From NCBI RefSeq assembly GCF_038502225.1, contig NW_027196381.1, forward strand, positions 1 to 64,000: 64,000 bases of DNA, read 5' to 3'. Position 1 is the first letter of the stretch. Each line of letters opens with the position of its first letter. This document shows, piece after piece, positions 21,301 to 33,500 of the stretch. This stretch comes from Cherax quadricarinatus. Its lineage: Eukaryota; Arthropoda; Malacostraca; Decapoda; Parastacidae. A program made the position numbers and the translations under genes. Under the pieces are notes generated by a model. That model ran no database searches, was not told the DNA's origin, and was given only the letters and a program-made list of their open reading frames with translations.

Positions 21301-24300
21301 GTACCAACAAGGATGGCAGTACCTCCCTGGATAGTATTACCACCGAGGATGTTAGTACCTCCCAGGATGTTAGTACCACCCAGGATGGGAGTACCACCCA
21401 GGATGGTTCTACCACCCATGATGGTAGTACCACCCAGGATGCTAGTACCTCCCAGGATGGTAGTACCACCCAGGATGGTAGGACCACCCAGGATGGTAGT
21501 ACCACCCAGGATGGTAGTACCTCCCAGGATGGTAGTACCTCCCATGATGGCAGTACCTCCCAGGATAGTAGTACCACCCAGGATCGTAGTACCTCCCAGG
21601 ATGGTAGTACCACCCAGTATGGTAGTACAACATAGGATAGTAGTACCACGCAGGATGATAGTATCAACAAGGATGGTAGTACCTCCCAGGATGATAGTAC
21701 CACCTAGGATGGTAGTACCACCCAGGATTGTATAACCACCCAGGATGGTAGTACCTTCCAGGATGGTAGTACCTCTTACGATGGTAGTACCACCCAGGAT
21801 GGTTGTACTTCCCTCGATGCTAGTACCGCCCAGGATGATAGTACCTCCCACGAGGGTAGTACCACACAGGATCGTAGTACCTCTTACGATGGTAGTACCA
21901 CCCAGGATGGTAGTACCTCCCTGGATAATAGTACCTCCCAGTATGGTAGTACCATTCAGGATGGTAGCACCACGCAGGATGGTAGTACCACCCAGGATGG
22001 TAGTACCTCCCACGATGGTAGTACTACCCAGGATAGTAGTACCTCTCAGGATAATAGTACCACCCAGGATGGTAATACCACCCAGGATGGTAGTACCACC
22101 CGTGATGGTAGTACCACCCAGCATGGTAGTACCACCAAGGATGGTAGTACCTCCCAGGATTATAGTACTTACCATTATGGTAGTAGCACCCAGGATGGTA
22201 GTACCACCCAGGATGGAAGTACCTCCCATGATGGTAGTACCACCCAGGATGGTAGTACCTCCCAGGATGGTAGTACCACCCAGGATGGTAGTACATAGGA
22301 TAATAGTACCACGCAGGATGGTAGTATCACCAAGGATGGTAGTACCTCCCATGATGGTAGTACCACCCAGAATGGTAGTACCACCCAGGATGGTAGTACC
22401 AACCAGGATGGTAGTACCACCCAGGATTGTAGTACCACCCAGGATGGTAGTACCTCCCAGGATGGAAGTACCTCTTACGATGGTAGTACCACCCAGGATG
22501 GTTGTACCTCCCTCGATGGTAGTACCGCCCAGGATGATAGTACCTCCCACGAGGGTAGTACCACACAGGATCATAGTACCTCATACGATGGAGGTACCAC
22601 CCAGGATGGTAGTACCTCCCTGGATAATAGTACCTCCCAGGATGGTAGTACCATTCAGGATGGTAGCACCACCCAGGATGGTAGCACCACCCAGAATGGT
22701 AGTACCTCCCACGATGGTAGTACCACCCAGGATAGTAGTACCTCTCAGGATAATAGTACCAACCAGGATGGTAATACCACCCAGGATGGTAGTACCACCC
22801 GTAATGGTAGTACCACCCACCATGGTAGTACCACCCAGGATGGTAGTACCTCCCAAGATGATAGTACTTACCATTATGGTAGTAGCACCCAGGATGGTAG
22901 TACCACTCAGGATGGAAGTACCTCCCATGATGGTAGTACCACCCAGGATGGTAGTACCGCCCAGGATTGTAGTACCACCCAGGATGGGAGTACCACACAT
23001 GATGGTAGTACCTCCCTGGATGGTAGTACAACCCAGGATGGTAGTACCACCCAGGATGGTAGTACCTCCCAGGATGACAGTACTTCCCATTAAGGTAGTA
23101 CCACTCACGATGGTAGTACCACCCAGGATCGTAGTAACTCCCAGGATCTTAGTACCATCCAGGATATTAGCACCACCCAGGACGGTAGTACCACCCAGGA
23201 TGGTAGTACCACCCAGGATGGTAGCACCACCGTGGATGGTAGTACCTCCCAGGATGGTAGTACCACCCAGGATGGTAGTACCTCCCTGGATAATAGTACC
23301 TCCCTGGATAATAGTACCTCCCAGGATAGTAGTACCACCCAGGATGGTAGTACCACTCAGGATTGTAGTACCACTCAGGATGGTAGTACCTCTTACGATG
23401 GTAATTCCACCCAGGATAGTAGTACCTCTCAGGATAATAGTACCACCCAGGATGGTAGTACAACCCAGGATGGTAGTACCACCCATGATGGTAGTACCGC
23501 CCAGAATGGTAGTACCACCCAGGATGGTAGTACCACACATGATGGTAGTACCTCCCTGGATGGTAGTACCACCCAGGATGGTAGTACCACCAATGATGGT
23601 AGTACCTCCCAGGATGATAGTTCTTCCCATTATGGTAGTACCACCCAGGATTGTAATACCACCCTGGATCATAGTACCACCTAAGTTGGTAGTACCACCC
23701 AGGATTGTAGTACCACCTAGGATAGTAGCACCACCCAGGATTGTAGTACCTCTCGGGATGGTAGTAACAACCAGGATGGTAGTACCACCCATGATGGTAG
23801 TACCATCCAGGACGGTAATAACACCCAGGACGATAGTACCTCAAAGGATGGTAGTACCACCCAGGATGGTAATACCATCCAGGATAGTGGTACCACTCAT
23901 TATGGCAGTACCACCCACGATAGTAGTACCACCGAGGATAGTAGTATCACCCTGGATTGTAGTACCACCCTGGATGGTAGTACCTCCCAGGATGGTAGTA
24001 CCACACATGATGGTAGTACCTCCCAATATGGTAGTACCACGCTGGATTATAGTACCACCCTTGATGGTAGTACCTCCCAGGATGATAGTACTTCCCATTA
24101 TGGTAGTACCACCCAGGATGGTAGTACCACCCAGGATGGTAGTACCTCCCAGGATGATAGTTCTTCCCATTATGGTAGTTCCACCCAGGATGGTAGTACC
24201 ATCCAGGATGGTAGTACCACCCAGGATGGTAGTACCACCCAGGATGGTAGTACCACCCAGGATGGCAGTACAACCCAGAATGGTAGTACCACTCAGGATG

Positions 24301-24374
24301 GTAGTACCTCCCGGGATTATATTACCAACCAGGATGGTAGTACCACCCAGGATTGTAGTACCACCCAGAATGGT
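15327..24374. repeat. 18-bp satellite, block B (9 kb)
   Basis: About 500 units of the same 18-bp repeat as block A, lying between the 3' LTRs of two inverted Gmr1-like elements. Higher-order structure is visible: a 2142-base (119-unit) spaced duplication pairs about 17.6-18.6 kb with 19.7-20.8 kb, marked for example by CATAGAATGG at 17691 and 19833. Shorter duplications of 13-15 units run through 16.0-16.65 kb. Open frames of up to 1175 codons cross it, but several phases are open simultaneously on both strands and I see no gene. Confidence 0.95.
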
Positions 24375-24800
24375 TATTACAACCCAGGAATCCAAATGGC
24401 CTGTTATCCTGGGTGTAATGGGAGCAAAATAAAAACAGTAGAAAAAGTTTAGACTTATATTATCCTTCACCAATTTAGAACAGCAATATGTACACTATGT
24501 ACAGTGATAAGTATAGTGCACTCCACGGTAAGCAAGGCAGAAATAGAAGCCACAAGATAGCAGACCGTGCTTCAACCAGCTCTAGAATGGGAATGTCAAG
24601 GGCAGACAGGAGAGTGGTACCCACATAACCTCTGCGATTGCCAAAACCATCTTCTTATTGGCTAGAACCTGGTCACTAGTTGAACGACGGGGCCCCATCA
24701 TCAACTCTTAGCAACCTGGTTCGCTGGTTGGGGGAGATAGCCTGTAAATGAGGGTGTGTACATGCGCCGAATAAAGGTTACGTACTCTTTGCATGCCACA
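24375..24800 (-). repeat. 3' LTR of element III
   Basis: 426 bases, the inverted counterpart of 14901-15326 with a few substitutions. On the minus strand it starts TGTGGCATGC directly after a purine tract (24811-24801) and ends GTTGTAATA at the satellite border. The left flank carries one copy of the ATGGT target duplication. Confidence 0.9.
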
Positions 24801-25106
24801 CCCCCACCCCGAGAAGGCTCAGGATTAGGCTGCCACCTCCCAGTGGTAACCGTGCCCCCATGGCACAAAATAATGGGACCGCCTTTCCTCTCCACCATCC
24901 AACTCTTAGAGCTCAGCTTTTCTCGTGACAAAAAGCCAAACCCTAAACTCAAAGTGAGACAGCAGTCAGACAGGCTAGCATAGGTCCAAGATACAGGCGG
25001 ACGGTAGCCCGCATCCCCTCACTAAAAAAACCCACACCAGGGGATAAAAAAAAAAGAGCGTGAAAAGGGGTTACCACAAATAACATCCTAACCTAAATAA
25101 ATAAAA

Positions 25107-26110
25107 ATATTAGACTCCAGATAAAGAGTCTGGCAACATATTTTCTTTGCCGGCAATATATTTAATGGAAATATTATAGGGCTGCAGCCTTAGCGTCCAG
25201 CGCATAAGCCTTGTGTTGTGGTTCTTCATGGCTTGGAGATATACTAGAGGATTGTGATCACTGTAGACTGTGACCACCTGCGATGTCTGGCCCACAAACA
25301 TCGAAATGCTCCAAAGCCAGTACCAGCGCGAGGGCTTCTTTTTCAATGGTAGAGTAAGCCCTCTGATGTGGCTGGAACTTGGCTGAAAAGTATGCTACAG
25401 GCTGCAACTCCTCATTCTCGATTTGTAATAGTACTGCCCCAACCCCAGACTCAAGCATCAACCTATAATGAAAAAGGTTTGGAGAAGTCTGGAGACAAGA
25501 CAATGGGTGCAGTACACAATAATCTTTTTGCTTTATTAAAAGCAGTGTTACAGTCTGAGGTCCAATTAAAGGGAACTTTGTGACTGGTAAGAGAGGTAAG
25601 AGGGGCTACAATATCTGAGAAATTCTTACAGAATCTTCTGTAAAATCCTATCATGCCTAGGAAACGTTGAAGAGATTTCCTATCATGAGGAACTGGATAA
25701 TCTTTAATAGCAAGAACTTTAGCAAGTTTAGGTGCAACTTTACCACTACCTACTTCATGGCCTAGAAAAGTGATAGTGGCCTGGCCAAAGGAAGATTTAG
25801 ATAAATTAACTGTTAAATGGGAACTCTTAAAGGTCTCAAAAAGAGCCTTAAGTTTAAGTAGGTGTTGATCCCAAGTATCAGACACCACAACAATATCATC
25901 TAGGTACGCTGCCGTGCCTTCAAGTCCTTTAATAGCCTGATGGATAAGTTTCTGGAATGAAGACGGGGAATTTTTCATTCCGAAGGGGGTAACTGTGTAA
26001 TGATAATGACCTGGAATTACGAAGGCAGAGATTTCCTTCGCCTTATTCGTCAAAGGTACCTGATAGTAACCTTTTAGATCTAACTTGGTCACGAAAATAG
26101 CCTTACCCAC
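25107..26110 (-). pseudogene. RT (N-terminally deleted) and RNase H of element III
   Basis: RT enters at VGKA just before KLDLKGYYQVPL, keeps TPFGMKNSPSSFQ, AAYLDDIVVV and FLGMIGFYRRFCKNF, and stops at a TAG after SKPFSL. RNase H continues in two other phases (GVGAVLLQIENEE, then VVTVYSDHNPLVYL to GKENMLPDSLS). The stop and both frame changes are at the same bases as in element II. RNase H differs by A to P near its end. About the first 60 residues of RT, including the segment retained at 13361 onwards, are lost in the deletion that joins RT to the integrase N-terminus. Confidence 0.85.
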
Positions 26111-28164
26111 ATCCAGTGGTTTGGAACCACTAACCTGTCATACAATTGCCGGCCCTCTATCTCCTTACCAGTCTCAGTGCAGATCAAATAATCGTTTTTA
26201 ACTTCATACCTGACCGGATGACCCAAAGAGGATTTACCCATGGCTGCCTCAAAAGCGAATTTTAAAGAAGGGTCCTTTCGTTGTTCCTCCCGGAAGGACA
26301 GTCCCTCGGGCATGGAAACAGAGACATCTGGCAATCCTGCAACCTGGGAATAGGAAGGCTTGATCGGGGTCTGTTCACTTGATTTACGAGGCTCCGGCCG
26401 GTGTGCCTCATAAAACAACGTGGCTATTCCGAGATCGGAGTCGTCCAAGGATAGGTCAACATTCTCTCCAGACAACCCTTGGGATGTTGCCCGAGTTATG
26501 GCCAACACCGGAAAAGAATTACTCATTATAGGTTCAGGACATGCACTAACAGTAATGTTATTACCCAGTAATAACTTGGCATCTTTCATGGGGAATCCTT
26601 TTGAGACACCTACAGTCAAGTACCCAGTGCAATATTTGCACTGTACATAAATTTTATGCAAAGGGACAGAATATATAGCTCCTCCAAATGCTTCCAATAA
26701 AACAGAGGAATTCAAGGAAGTGTTCTCTGAAAGGGGTAATATTCCTTCTCTTATAAGTGAGCAATATGCTCCAGTATCTCTAAAGGTCTTTACTTCAGTT
26801 GTTTCTGAGTTTTCCTGAAGGGAAATAAGACTCTTGCAATAATAAGGGGCCATACCTTTTTCTACTTCTCTCGGGGACATGTTACTAGGGATATTAGAGA
26901 TTTTCCCAATGGGTTGGGGTTTATGGGGGCAGTTGGGACGGATGTGACCTACTTTGTTACAGAGGAAGCAAACGACAGGCTTGCCCTTTACTCCCTGCTG
27001 ACGTTGCAAATGGTGTCGTTCTGGCTGGTGTCTCTCTGGATACTGTTGTCGAGATGCACCATGAGTAGTTTGCCTCTCCATAGGTGGACCATATGTTGAG
27101 AAGCGTGGCTCACCAGGTGACTTAGTTGGCTGACGTAGACGTTCTCCCTCCGGCTGGCACTTCATTCTCCAATGTTGACGATCTCTGCTCATGCCAGGCT
27201 GTTGAAAAGAGAGACGGGACCGCTCGGACAAGGAGCGGTTAGTTTCGAAGGTATCAGCCAACCTGGCTGCCTCCAATGCAGTGGTTAAGTCACGATCCTG
27301 CAGAAAGACTCGAACCTCTGGTCCCACAGACTCCAGCAGGTTATCAATCAGAACAAGCTGCACCAGCTCCTCAAAGGTAGAGACACCACTTGCTTTATAC
27401 CAGCTGGTAAAAGCTTTGGTTTGCTGTCTCACAAAGTCCACTAGGGATTGACCAAGCTGCCGCCTGCTTAATTTAAAATTCTTTCTATATTTGGCTGGGA
27501 TACATGTATATGCTCCCAACACTGTGGTCTTCACTACTTGATAATCAGAAAATTCAGCGTCATTTAATGCTGACGTAAATTCCTGTGCCTTACCCAATAA
27601 TGCTGTATGAACCAACGATGCCCAATGCTGTTCCGGCCACCTCAAGGCTCGAGCCTGATTTTCGAAGCTTTCAAAAAAATTTTCTGGTTCGGCCTCATTG
27701 AAGCGGGGAACAAACTGTACTGCTTTTTGTAAACTAAAATAATTTACAGAATGCGAAAACTGCCTCCTTTCTCTTTCCCTATCAAATTCTTCCCTTGCGA
27801 ATGCTCTCTGTTCCCTAGTTTGCTCAAGATTGATTTTTGCCAGCTCAAGTGCCAACGACGCTGATTCACCTTGAGACAACCCAGCTGCACTATACTGACC
27901 ATTTTGCTCCGTAGGAGTATCATCTTCCTCCTGCGAGAACATAGTAGTTTTTGCCCTAGCTCCCGTAGAGGGAGGAGTCTGATGTGCCATCTCTTCTTCT
28001 ATAAGTTTGTCAGCAATCAGTGAACGCAGTTGCGCAGCTGTGAGAGTGCGTTTGTATTTAATGCCAATGGAACGAGCAATTTTCCAACAACGCTGTAGGG
28101 ACAATTTAGGTAGGTTATGCAAAGTATATGCCGACACCAGACGTCTGACTCGTCTAGGTGGCAT
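26089..28164 (-). pseudogene. Gag-protease-integrase(N) polyprotein of element III
   Basis: A 691-residue frame from ATG 28164. Residues 1-60 are a basic helical head (LPKLSLQRCWKIARS, GIKYKR) shared with element I. About 105-150 is a charged coiled-coil. About 150-305 is the capsid, whose second half (NFKLSRRQLGQSLVDFVRQ ... EELVQLVLIDNLLESVGPEV ... ALEAARLADTFE) looks like a SCAN domain. A CCHC zinc knuckle lies at about 398 (CFLCNKVGHIRPNC) and an aspartic protease at about 461 (RDTGAYCSLI, later LLLGNN). About 620-685 is the start of integrase (LVVP). The last residues are out of phase after the deletion. Gag and protease themselves look uninterrupted. Confidence 0.85.
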
Positions 28165-28592
28165 AAGTTATTCGCTATGCACAGTACGATTGCAGAATAC
28201 CCCAACGTAACACGTTAATTTGCAGAACACGCTTAGCTATGCACAGTACGATTGCAGAATACGCATACAAGCAAAGCCGACTGCATAATTCTCCACACCG
28301 AACAGGCTAGTAACAACTGACACGCAAAATTTGTAAAGCAATGCCAGACAGCTGCACTGTTCTAGAAGATTGACCGAAGCGAAGCGAGCACACCGAACTA
28401 GCTAGTAGCGAGCTGTTGAACGATCACACAATAGCAAGGCGGATCATAACAGTAACTGACACACAATTTGTAAAGGGTAGGCAAAGCTAATGCAATGCCA
28501 GACAGCAAGCTGCACAATGTTCCTGCTACGAGCTTCACCCTAAGCTCAACCGTTTCTCTAAGTCCAGCTCCAGCTCCCGGACAGGCTACCCA
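28165..28592 (-). other. 5' leader and primer-binding site of element III
   Basis: Noncoding leader between LTR and gag. The minus strand just after the LTR reads TGGGTAGCCTGTCCGGGAG, the primer-binding site (about 28574-28592). The leader carries a direct duplication of a block containing GCTATGCACAGTACGATTGC (from about 28173 and 28231) and a second repeated block around GCAATGCCAGACAGC (about 28340 and 28493). These duplications might include the packaging or dimerisation region, but nothing specific can be read. Confidence 0.6.
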
Positions 28593-29013
28593 TATTACAA
28601 CCCAGGAATTCAAATGGCCTGTTATCCCGGGTGTAATGAGAGCAAAATAAACACAGCAGAAAAAGTTTAGACATATTATCCTTCACCAATTTAGAACAGC
28701 AATATGTACACTATGTACAGTGATAAGTATAGTGCACTCCACGGTAAGCAAGGCAGAAATAGAAGCCACAAGATAGCAGACCGTGCTTCAACCAGCTCTA
28801 GAATGGAAATGACAAGGGCAGAGAGGAGAGTGGTACCCACATAACCTATGCGATTGCCAAAACCATCTTATTGGCTAGAACCTGGTCACTAGTTGAACGA
28901 CGGGGCCCCATCATCAACTCTTAGCAACCTGGTTCGCTGGTTGGGGGAGATAGCCTGTAAATGAGGGTGTGTACATGCGCCGAATAAAGGTTACGTACTC
29001 TTTGCATGCCACA
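28593..29013 (-). repeat. 5' LTR of element III
   Basis: 421 bases matching 24375-24800 with a few substitutions and one small deletion near 28866 (CATCTTATTGG for CATCTTCTTATTGG). It is followed on the right by ATGGT, the second copy of the target duplication, and then by satellite. The differences between the two LTRs of this element indicate it is not brand new. Confidence 0.9.
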
Positions 29014-29157
29014 ATGGTAGTACCTCCTCGGATGGTAGTAAGACCCAGGATGGTAGTACCACCCAGGATGGTAGTAACACCCAGGATGGTAGTACCTCCC
29101 AGGATTGTAGTACCACCCAGGATAGTAGTACCACCCATGATGGTAGTACTACCCAGG
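29014..29157. repeat. 18-bp satellite, block C (8 units)
   Basis: Exactly 144 bases of the 18-bp repeat lie between the 5' LTR of element III and the 5' end of the Tx1-like LINE. The last 11 bases, TACTACCCAGG (29147-29157), are repeated at 34953-34963 beyond the LINE, showing that the LINE inserted into the satellite. Confidence 0.95.
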
Positions 29158-29262
29158 CATTCGTCTCTCACCCTGCGGGCTGAGAGGACGCTTTCTGAGC
29201 CTGCTCTTGCTTACACCTGGTGGCGAACCGTGTACTACAGTACGCAAGGTAGAAGAGTAAAC

Positions 29263-30510
29263 ATGGTCTGTGTGGAATTTATTCGTGGCTCTCTCAGTGG
29301 TGCAACGATGCATGTCTTGTTGCCTACCATCATTCGCGATGTCTATGGCATCCCCACTGAGGAATTATATGGTGTGGCTCTCAATGGGATGTCGAGGTTT
29401 TTTGTAAAATTTGCAAATGCCGGCTTTTACTCCAAGATTGTGGAAGCTTTTCAAGAGAGGAAAATGGCGGTGAATTCAGCCGTAGAGGTATGTCTGCATG
29501 ACGTCTCCACATACGTCACCTGGGTCAAAGTAAGGAACGTGCCTTTCGAGGCGGAGGAGTATGTTATTCGGAAAGTTTTTGGCAAATACGGCATGGTACA
29601 TGCAGCGACCAAGGGAGTATGGAGGGAGGGCCCATACGAGGGGCTCCCGGAAGGCTCCTGCACCCTAAAGATGACATTAAAACAGCCGATTCCATCTTAC
29701 GTTTATCTAGAGCACTACAGGACCCAAGTTTTTGTTCACTATGCGGGCCAACGTAAGACATGCAGGTTATGCAACTCGTATGACCATATGGCTGCTCAGT
29801 GCTCCAGACGCCTGGTTGTACGTATCCGGGAACCTTCTCCTGTGGTCCTAAGAACCGAGGCCTTTGATCTGGAGACTGGTCCCTCGCCTGAACAAGGACC
29901 TAAGCTTTGGAGTGAGGAAGTACAACAAGAGGAGATGCGGTCTATGGCGTGCGCCACCCTGTCGGTGGACACTACAAACGTGCCCACGCCACCTGTGGGG
30001 CCTACGGAGCCTGTGGGGTTGTCACAGGAAAGTTTGCTGGAGAACGTGCTAAACGATCTCCTGGATGGGGCAGAGCATAGCCCAGACGTTTCACCGGAGA
30101 GTCAAGAAGTGGTGAAGGATGATTCGCCAAAGATGGGAGACCTGGACGTGCCTACAATGACACGGATGCATGAGGTGGTGGTGGAAGTTCACCAGGAGGC
30201 TTCGTCTGGTGAGATGTGTGTGGAAGTTGGTTCCCGCAAACGGACGGCAGGAGTGTCGGATATGGACGAGGTCCTGACACCGGGACAGCGTCCAGGGAAG
30301 AAATTATGGTCGAAAGTGGCGGAGGCGCCTCCTGCAGATGGGGTTGGGGCAAGCGCCCAGCATGTGGGTAGGGCACGGGGGGGTGAGGGGGGCCTTGGGA
30401 AGTCAAAGGTCAAAGAAGGTCAGTGTAATGTACATGTAGGAACGGGAAAGACCCACAAGCATAGAGGAAAACCTCCTTTTGTGAATTCAAGTGTGTTACC
30501 ATCAATGTAA
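29263..30510 (+). CDS. Tx1-like LINE ORF1 protein (zinc knuckle)
   Basis: 415 residues from ATG 29263, the first ATG in this frame inside the element. The frame stays open further upstream only through satellite. Residues about 45-165 form an RNA-binding-like region (VEVCLHDVSTYVTWVKVRNV, YVIRKVFGKYGMV). A CCHC knuckle follows (CRLCNSYDHMAAQC, about 167-180), then an acidic Pro/Ser-rich half and a basic Gly-rich end. This layout matches ORF1 of L1/Tx1-type elements, which coats element RNA. It is uninterrupted. ORF2 overlaps its last 46 bases in another phase. I cannot say whether it is still expressed. Confidence 0.75.
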   Translation: MVCVEFIRGSLSGATMHVLLPTIIRDVYGIPTEELYGVALNGMSRFFVKFANAGFYSKIVEAFQERKMAVNSAVEVCLHDVSTYVTWVKVRNVPFEAEEYVIRKVFGKYGMVHAATKGVWREGPYEGLPEGSCTLKMTLKQPIPSYVYLEHYRTQVFVHYAGQRKTCRLCNSYDHMAAQCSRRLVVRIREPSPVVLRTEAFDLETGPSPEQGPKLWSEEVQQEEMRSMACATLSVDTTNVPTPPVGPTEPVGLSQESLLENVLNDLLDGAEHSPDVSPESQEVVKDDSPKMGDLDVPTMTRMHEVVVEVHQEASSGEMCVEVGSRKRTAGVSDMDEVLTPGQRPGKKLWSKVAEAPPADGVGASAQHVGRARGGEGGLGKSKVKEGQCNVHVGTGKTHKHRGKPPFVNSSVLPSM

Positions 30511-33500
30511 ATGGTCTGCGGGCAGAGTTTAAGTGTGTGTGGATGGAGTGGTTCTTGCGCAGATATGCTGTGGACGTATGTTTCATACAAGAACACAATT
30601 ATAAGTTTGGGCGAGAGTTATGGTTAAAAGGCTACCGAATGTATGTTAGCAGTTCTTTAAAATTAAAGGGTGGGGTAGCTATAGTGGTGAAGGAGTCCAG
30701 CCCTTGGCGTGTCTTAAGATGGGAGGAGGGGGGAGGTGGGAGGGTGGTGAGGGTAGTGAGGGTAGATGGGTACTGGGGTGAGGTGAGGGTTTGTTTTATT
30801 GGCGTTTACATGCCAGCGGAAAGCAACACTAAAGTTAAAGTAGAATTTGTGAGGGAGGATTTAACGTTTTACACTCGGGGTTTGCCGTTCATTACCGTCA
30901 TGGGTGGGGATTGGAATTGCGTTATCCGCCATGGCGATGTTGAGCCGCGGGGGGCGGGGTGTGTTTTACCTGTCTTACGGAATCTGCTGGGGGATGCAGG
31001 GGTTTACGATGTGGTGGGGTGGGGTGGGTGGGGGTGGAGCATACGTTCGTTCATAGGGGCTATGCGGCCCGTCTGGATAGACTTTATGTAACACAAGGGA
31101 TTAGAGTTGGGCAAGTACAGACCTTTGATGTGGGGTTTTCAGATCACCGTGCAGTGCTAGCGGACTTGAACTGGGATGGAATGATCAGGGTTTATCCAGG
31201 TTATTGGAAACTGAACGTGCGGCTATTGGAGGGGGAGAGGGATGGGTCAGCTTTTCAGGACTGGTGGAAGAATATTTGGGAAACGCGACGGGCAGGTGAA
31301 TGTTTGTTGGAATGGTGGGAAACGCGTGCCAAACCTGGAATAGCGAGTTATTATAAGAAGCGGGGAAAAGAGGAGGCGAGGTGGAGGTATGGGCTGCAAA
31401 ACTATCTGGAGGGGCAGCTAAATGATTACTATGTGGGGGCGGGAGTAGTAGGTATGACGACATTGAACATCTTCGTAGTCGACTTGCAGAAATTCACAAT
31501 GAACGTTTCAATGTGGTTAGAGTCAGAGCAGGTATGGAAGAAGTGCTCTGGGGTGACAAACCTTCGAGTTGTCTTGCGCAAATTTAGGGTCAGGCAACAG
31601 GCGACGTCCCTCTTGCAATTGGAAGTATGCACGGGTTTGGGTGGTTACCTGCCGGGTCAAGTACTCCTCACCACGGACAGCATGAGTTTTTATGCTGATC
31701 TATGGTTTGGGGAAAAGCTACGGCGGGGAGTAGGGGGGTCCAGGCGGGTGGCCTGGTGAGGAGGGATTTCAGAAAAGTTATAAGTGACAGGGATAGAACG
31801 GTACTAGAAGGTAGAATTCGAGTGGAGGAGGTAGAGGAGGCGATTTTTAGTATGAGTAAAGGAAAGGCACCAGGTATACATGGCATTTCGAATGATTTTT
31901 ATAGGGCACATTGGGGAAGTATTAAGCATTGTTTGGTTGATGTATTAAATTGCATGCTCACGGAGGGGAGGTTAGGTATGTCACAATGTACGGGGGTAGT
32001 TGTGTTGGTGCCCAAAAAGTGAGTGGGGAGGGGTCTGAGTGCATATAGAGCAATATCTCTTATGTGCTCTGACTATAAAATCTTTGCAAAAGTTTTAGGA
32101 AACAGAATGAGGAAGGTTATTCACGAGGGACAGCTAGGCATACCAGGTAGGAGCATGAGGGACGGACATGTACGTATTAGGGAGTTTTTGGAGGAATGTC
32201 AAGGGGGGTGTGTCCTCGGGCTTGACTGGCAAAATGCTTATGACTGTGTTGATAGGGATTTATTGAGGCTTATTTTATTGAAGCAGGGTTTTGGAGAGGG
32301 GATTGTCAGATGGGTTGATACCTTGTATGTCACGGCTATGGTACACGTACAGGTAAACGGTAAATTGGGGCAGCCGGTCCGTATGGAAAGTGGTTTGAGG
32401 CAAGGGTGCCCCCTCTCCCAGCTGCTTTTTGCTTGTATGCAAAACCCCTTTTATGAGCTGGTGGATGGTGGTTTGAGGCGTGGAACGCTGAGCAGTGACC
32501 ATGCAGCACGTGTGGTCGGGTACGTAGATGATACCACAATTTTGTTAAAAGGGGAGGAGGATTTGCAGATCGTGGGATGGATTGTTGAGTTTTTTGGGGC
32601 AGAGTCTGGCATGTGCGTCAATAAGGCAAAATCGAAATTATTGGAGGTGGGTACATGGGTGGGGGGGGGGAGGTTGGGCGAAAGGTATGGGTGGTCAGTC
32701 GTGGTGCAACTTAGAATATGTGGTATCGTGTACATGGCAGATGAGAGGGAGAGCCGAAGGGTAAACTCTGAATTGGTGGTTAACAAGGCTTTAGATCGAC
32801 TTCGGGGGTTAAGAGCTGGGGATGTCTCATTGCAACAGAGGACAGTAGTGGTTAATACACTTGTTTATAGTAAAGTATGGGGTGTGGCTGAGGTGTACCC
32901 TTTAAGAGATATGGATATTCAGGAACTGCAGAGAAGGGTCTTACGTTATGTTTGGGGTTTCGGGAGAGCTTGGTTAAGTCGGGAGGTTGTCATGACCCAT
33001 GTTCGTCGTGGGGGTTTAGGTCTCTTGGCTTTGGGGCCACGGGTGAAGGCTCTCTATGTAAAGCAGCGGTTCCTCAGGGCGGGCGGTGAGAAGGGCATCC
33101 GGGTGGGTCGGGTAATGATCGAAATGCCTAAATGGTGGAGCGGCAGGGATTAATCGAGTGTGAGGACATGCTGCGTTTGTTGTTAAAGTTGAGAAATGCG
33201 CAACGGATCCGGGTGGGGCAAATGGTCAGCATATGTTGTCGTAGGGAAATTGTACAGGGATGGTCTGCTTTTCCGCTGTATAATTGGGGGGAAATATGGG
33301 AAGGGTTTTGTAAACTTAAGTTGGCACCAAGGGTTCGTGAATTGGTGTACAGATTTGTCATGGGGATTTTAGCATCAAAATCGGTCTTAAATAGGATGGG
33401 TTTGGTAAGGGAGGCGGATTGCTTACGTTCCGGTCTCGAAGAAACAGCTTTTCATGCTGTCTACTTTTGTGATACCTTGGACAAAGTTCGTTCGTGGTTG

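Larger units (their letters stand above)
24375..29013 (-). mobile_element. Gmr1-like Ty3/gypsy element III, two LTRs, internally deleted
   Basis: Minus-strand element of 4.64 kb. In transcription order: 5' LTR (29013-28593), primer-binding site, leader, gag-protease and the start of integrase in one frame (28164-26089), a deletion, RT from its second third (26110 onwards), RNase H, purine tract (24811-24801) and 3' LTR (24800-24375). ATGGT is directly repeated at the two flanks (24370-24374 and 29014-29018), a 5-bp target duplication in the satellite. The order gag, protease, integrase, RT confirms the arrangement inferred from element II. RT and LTR are nearly identical to element II and include the same inactivating changes. 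Confidence 0.9.

Noticed and set aside
28969..29262. Upstream extension of the Tx1-like ORF1 through an LTR and satellite
   Set aside because: The extension lies outside the element as defined by the 11-bp target duplication. The first in-element ATG in this phase is 29263.
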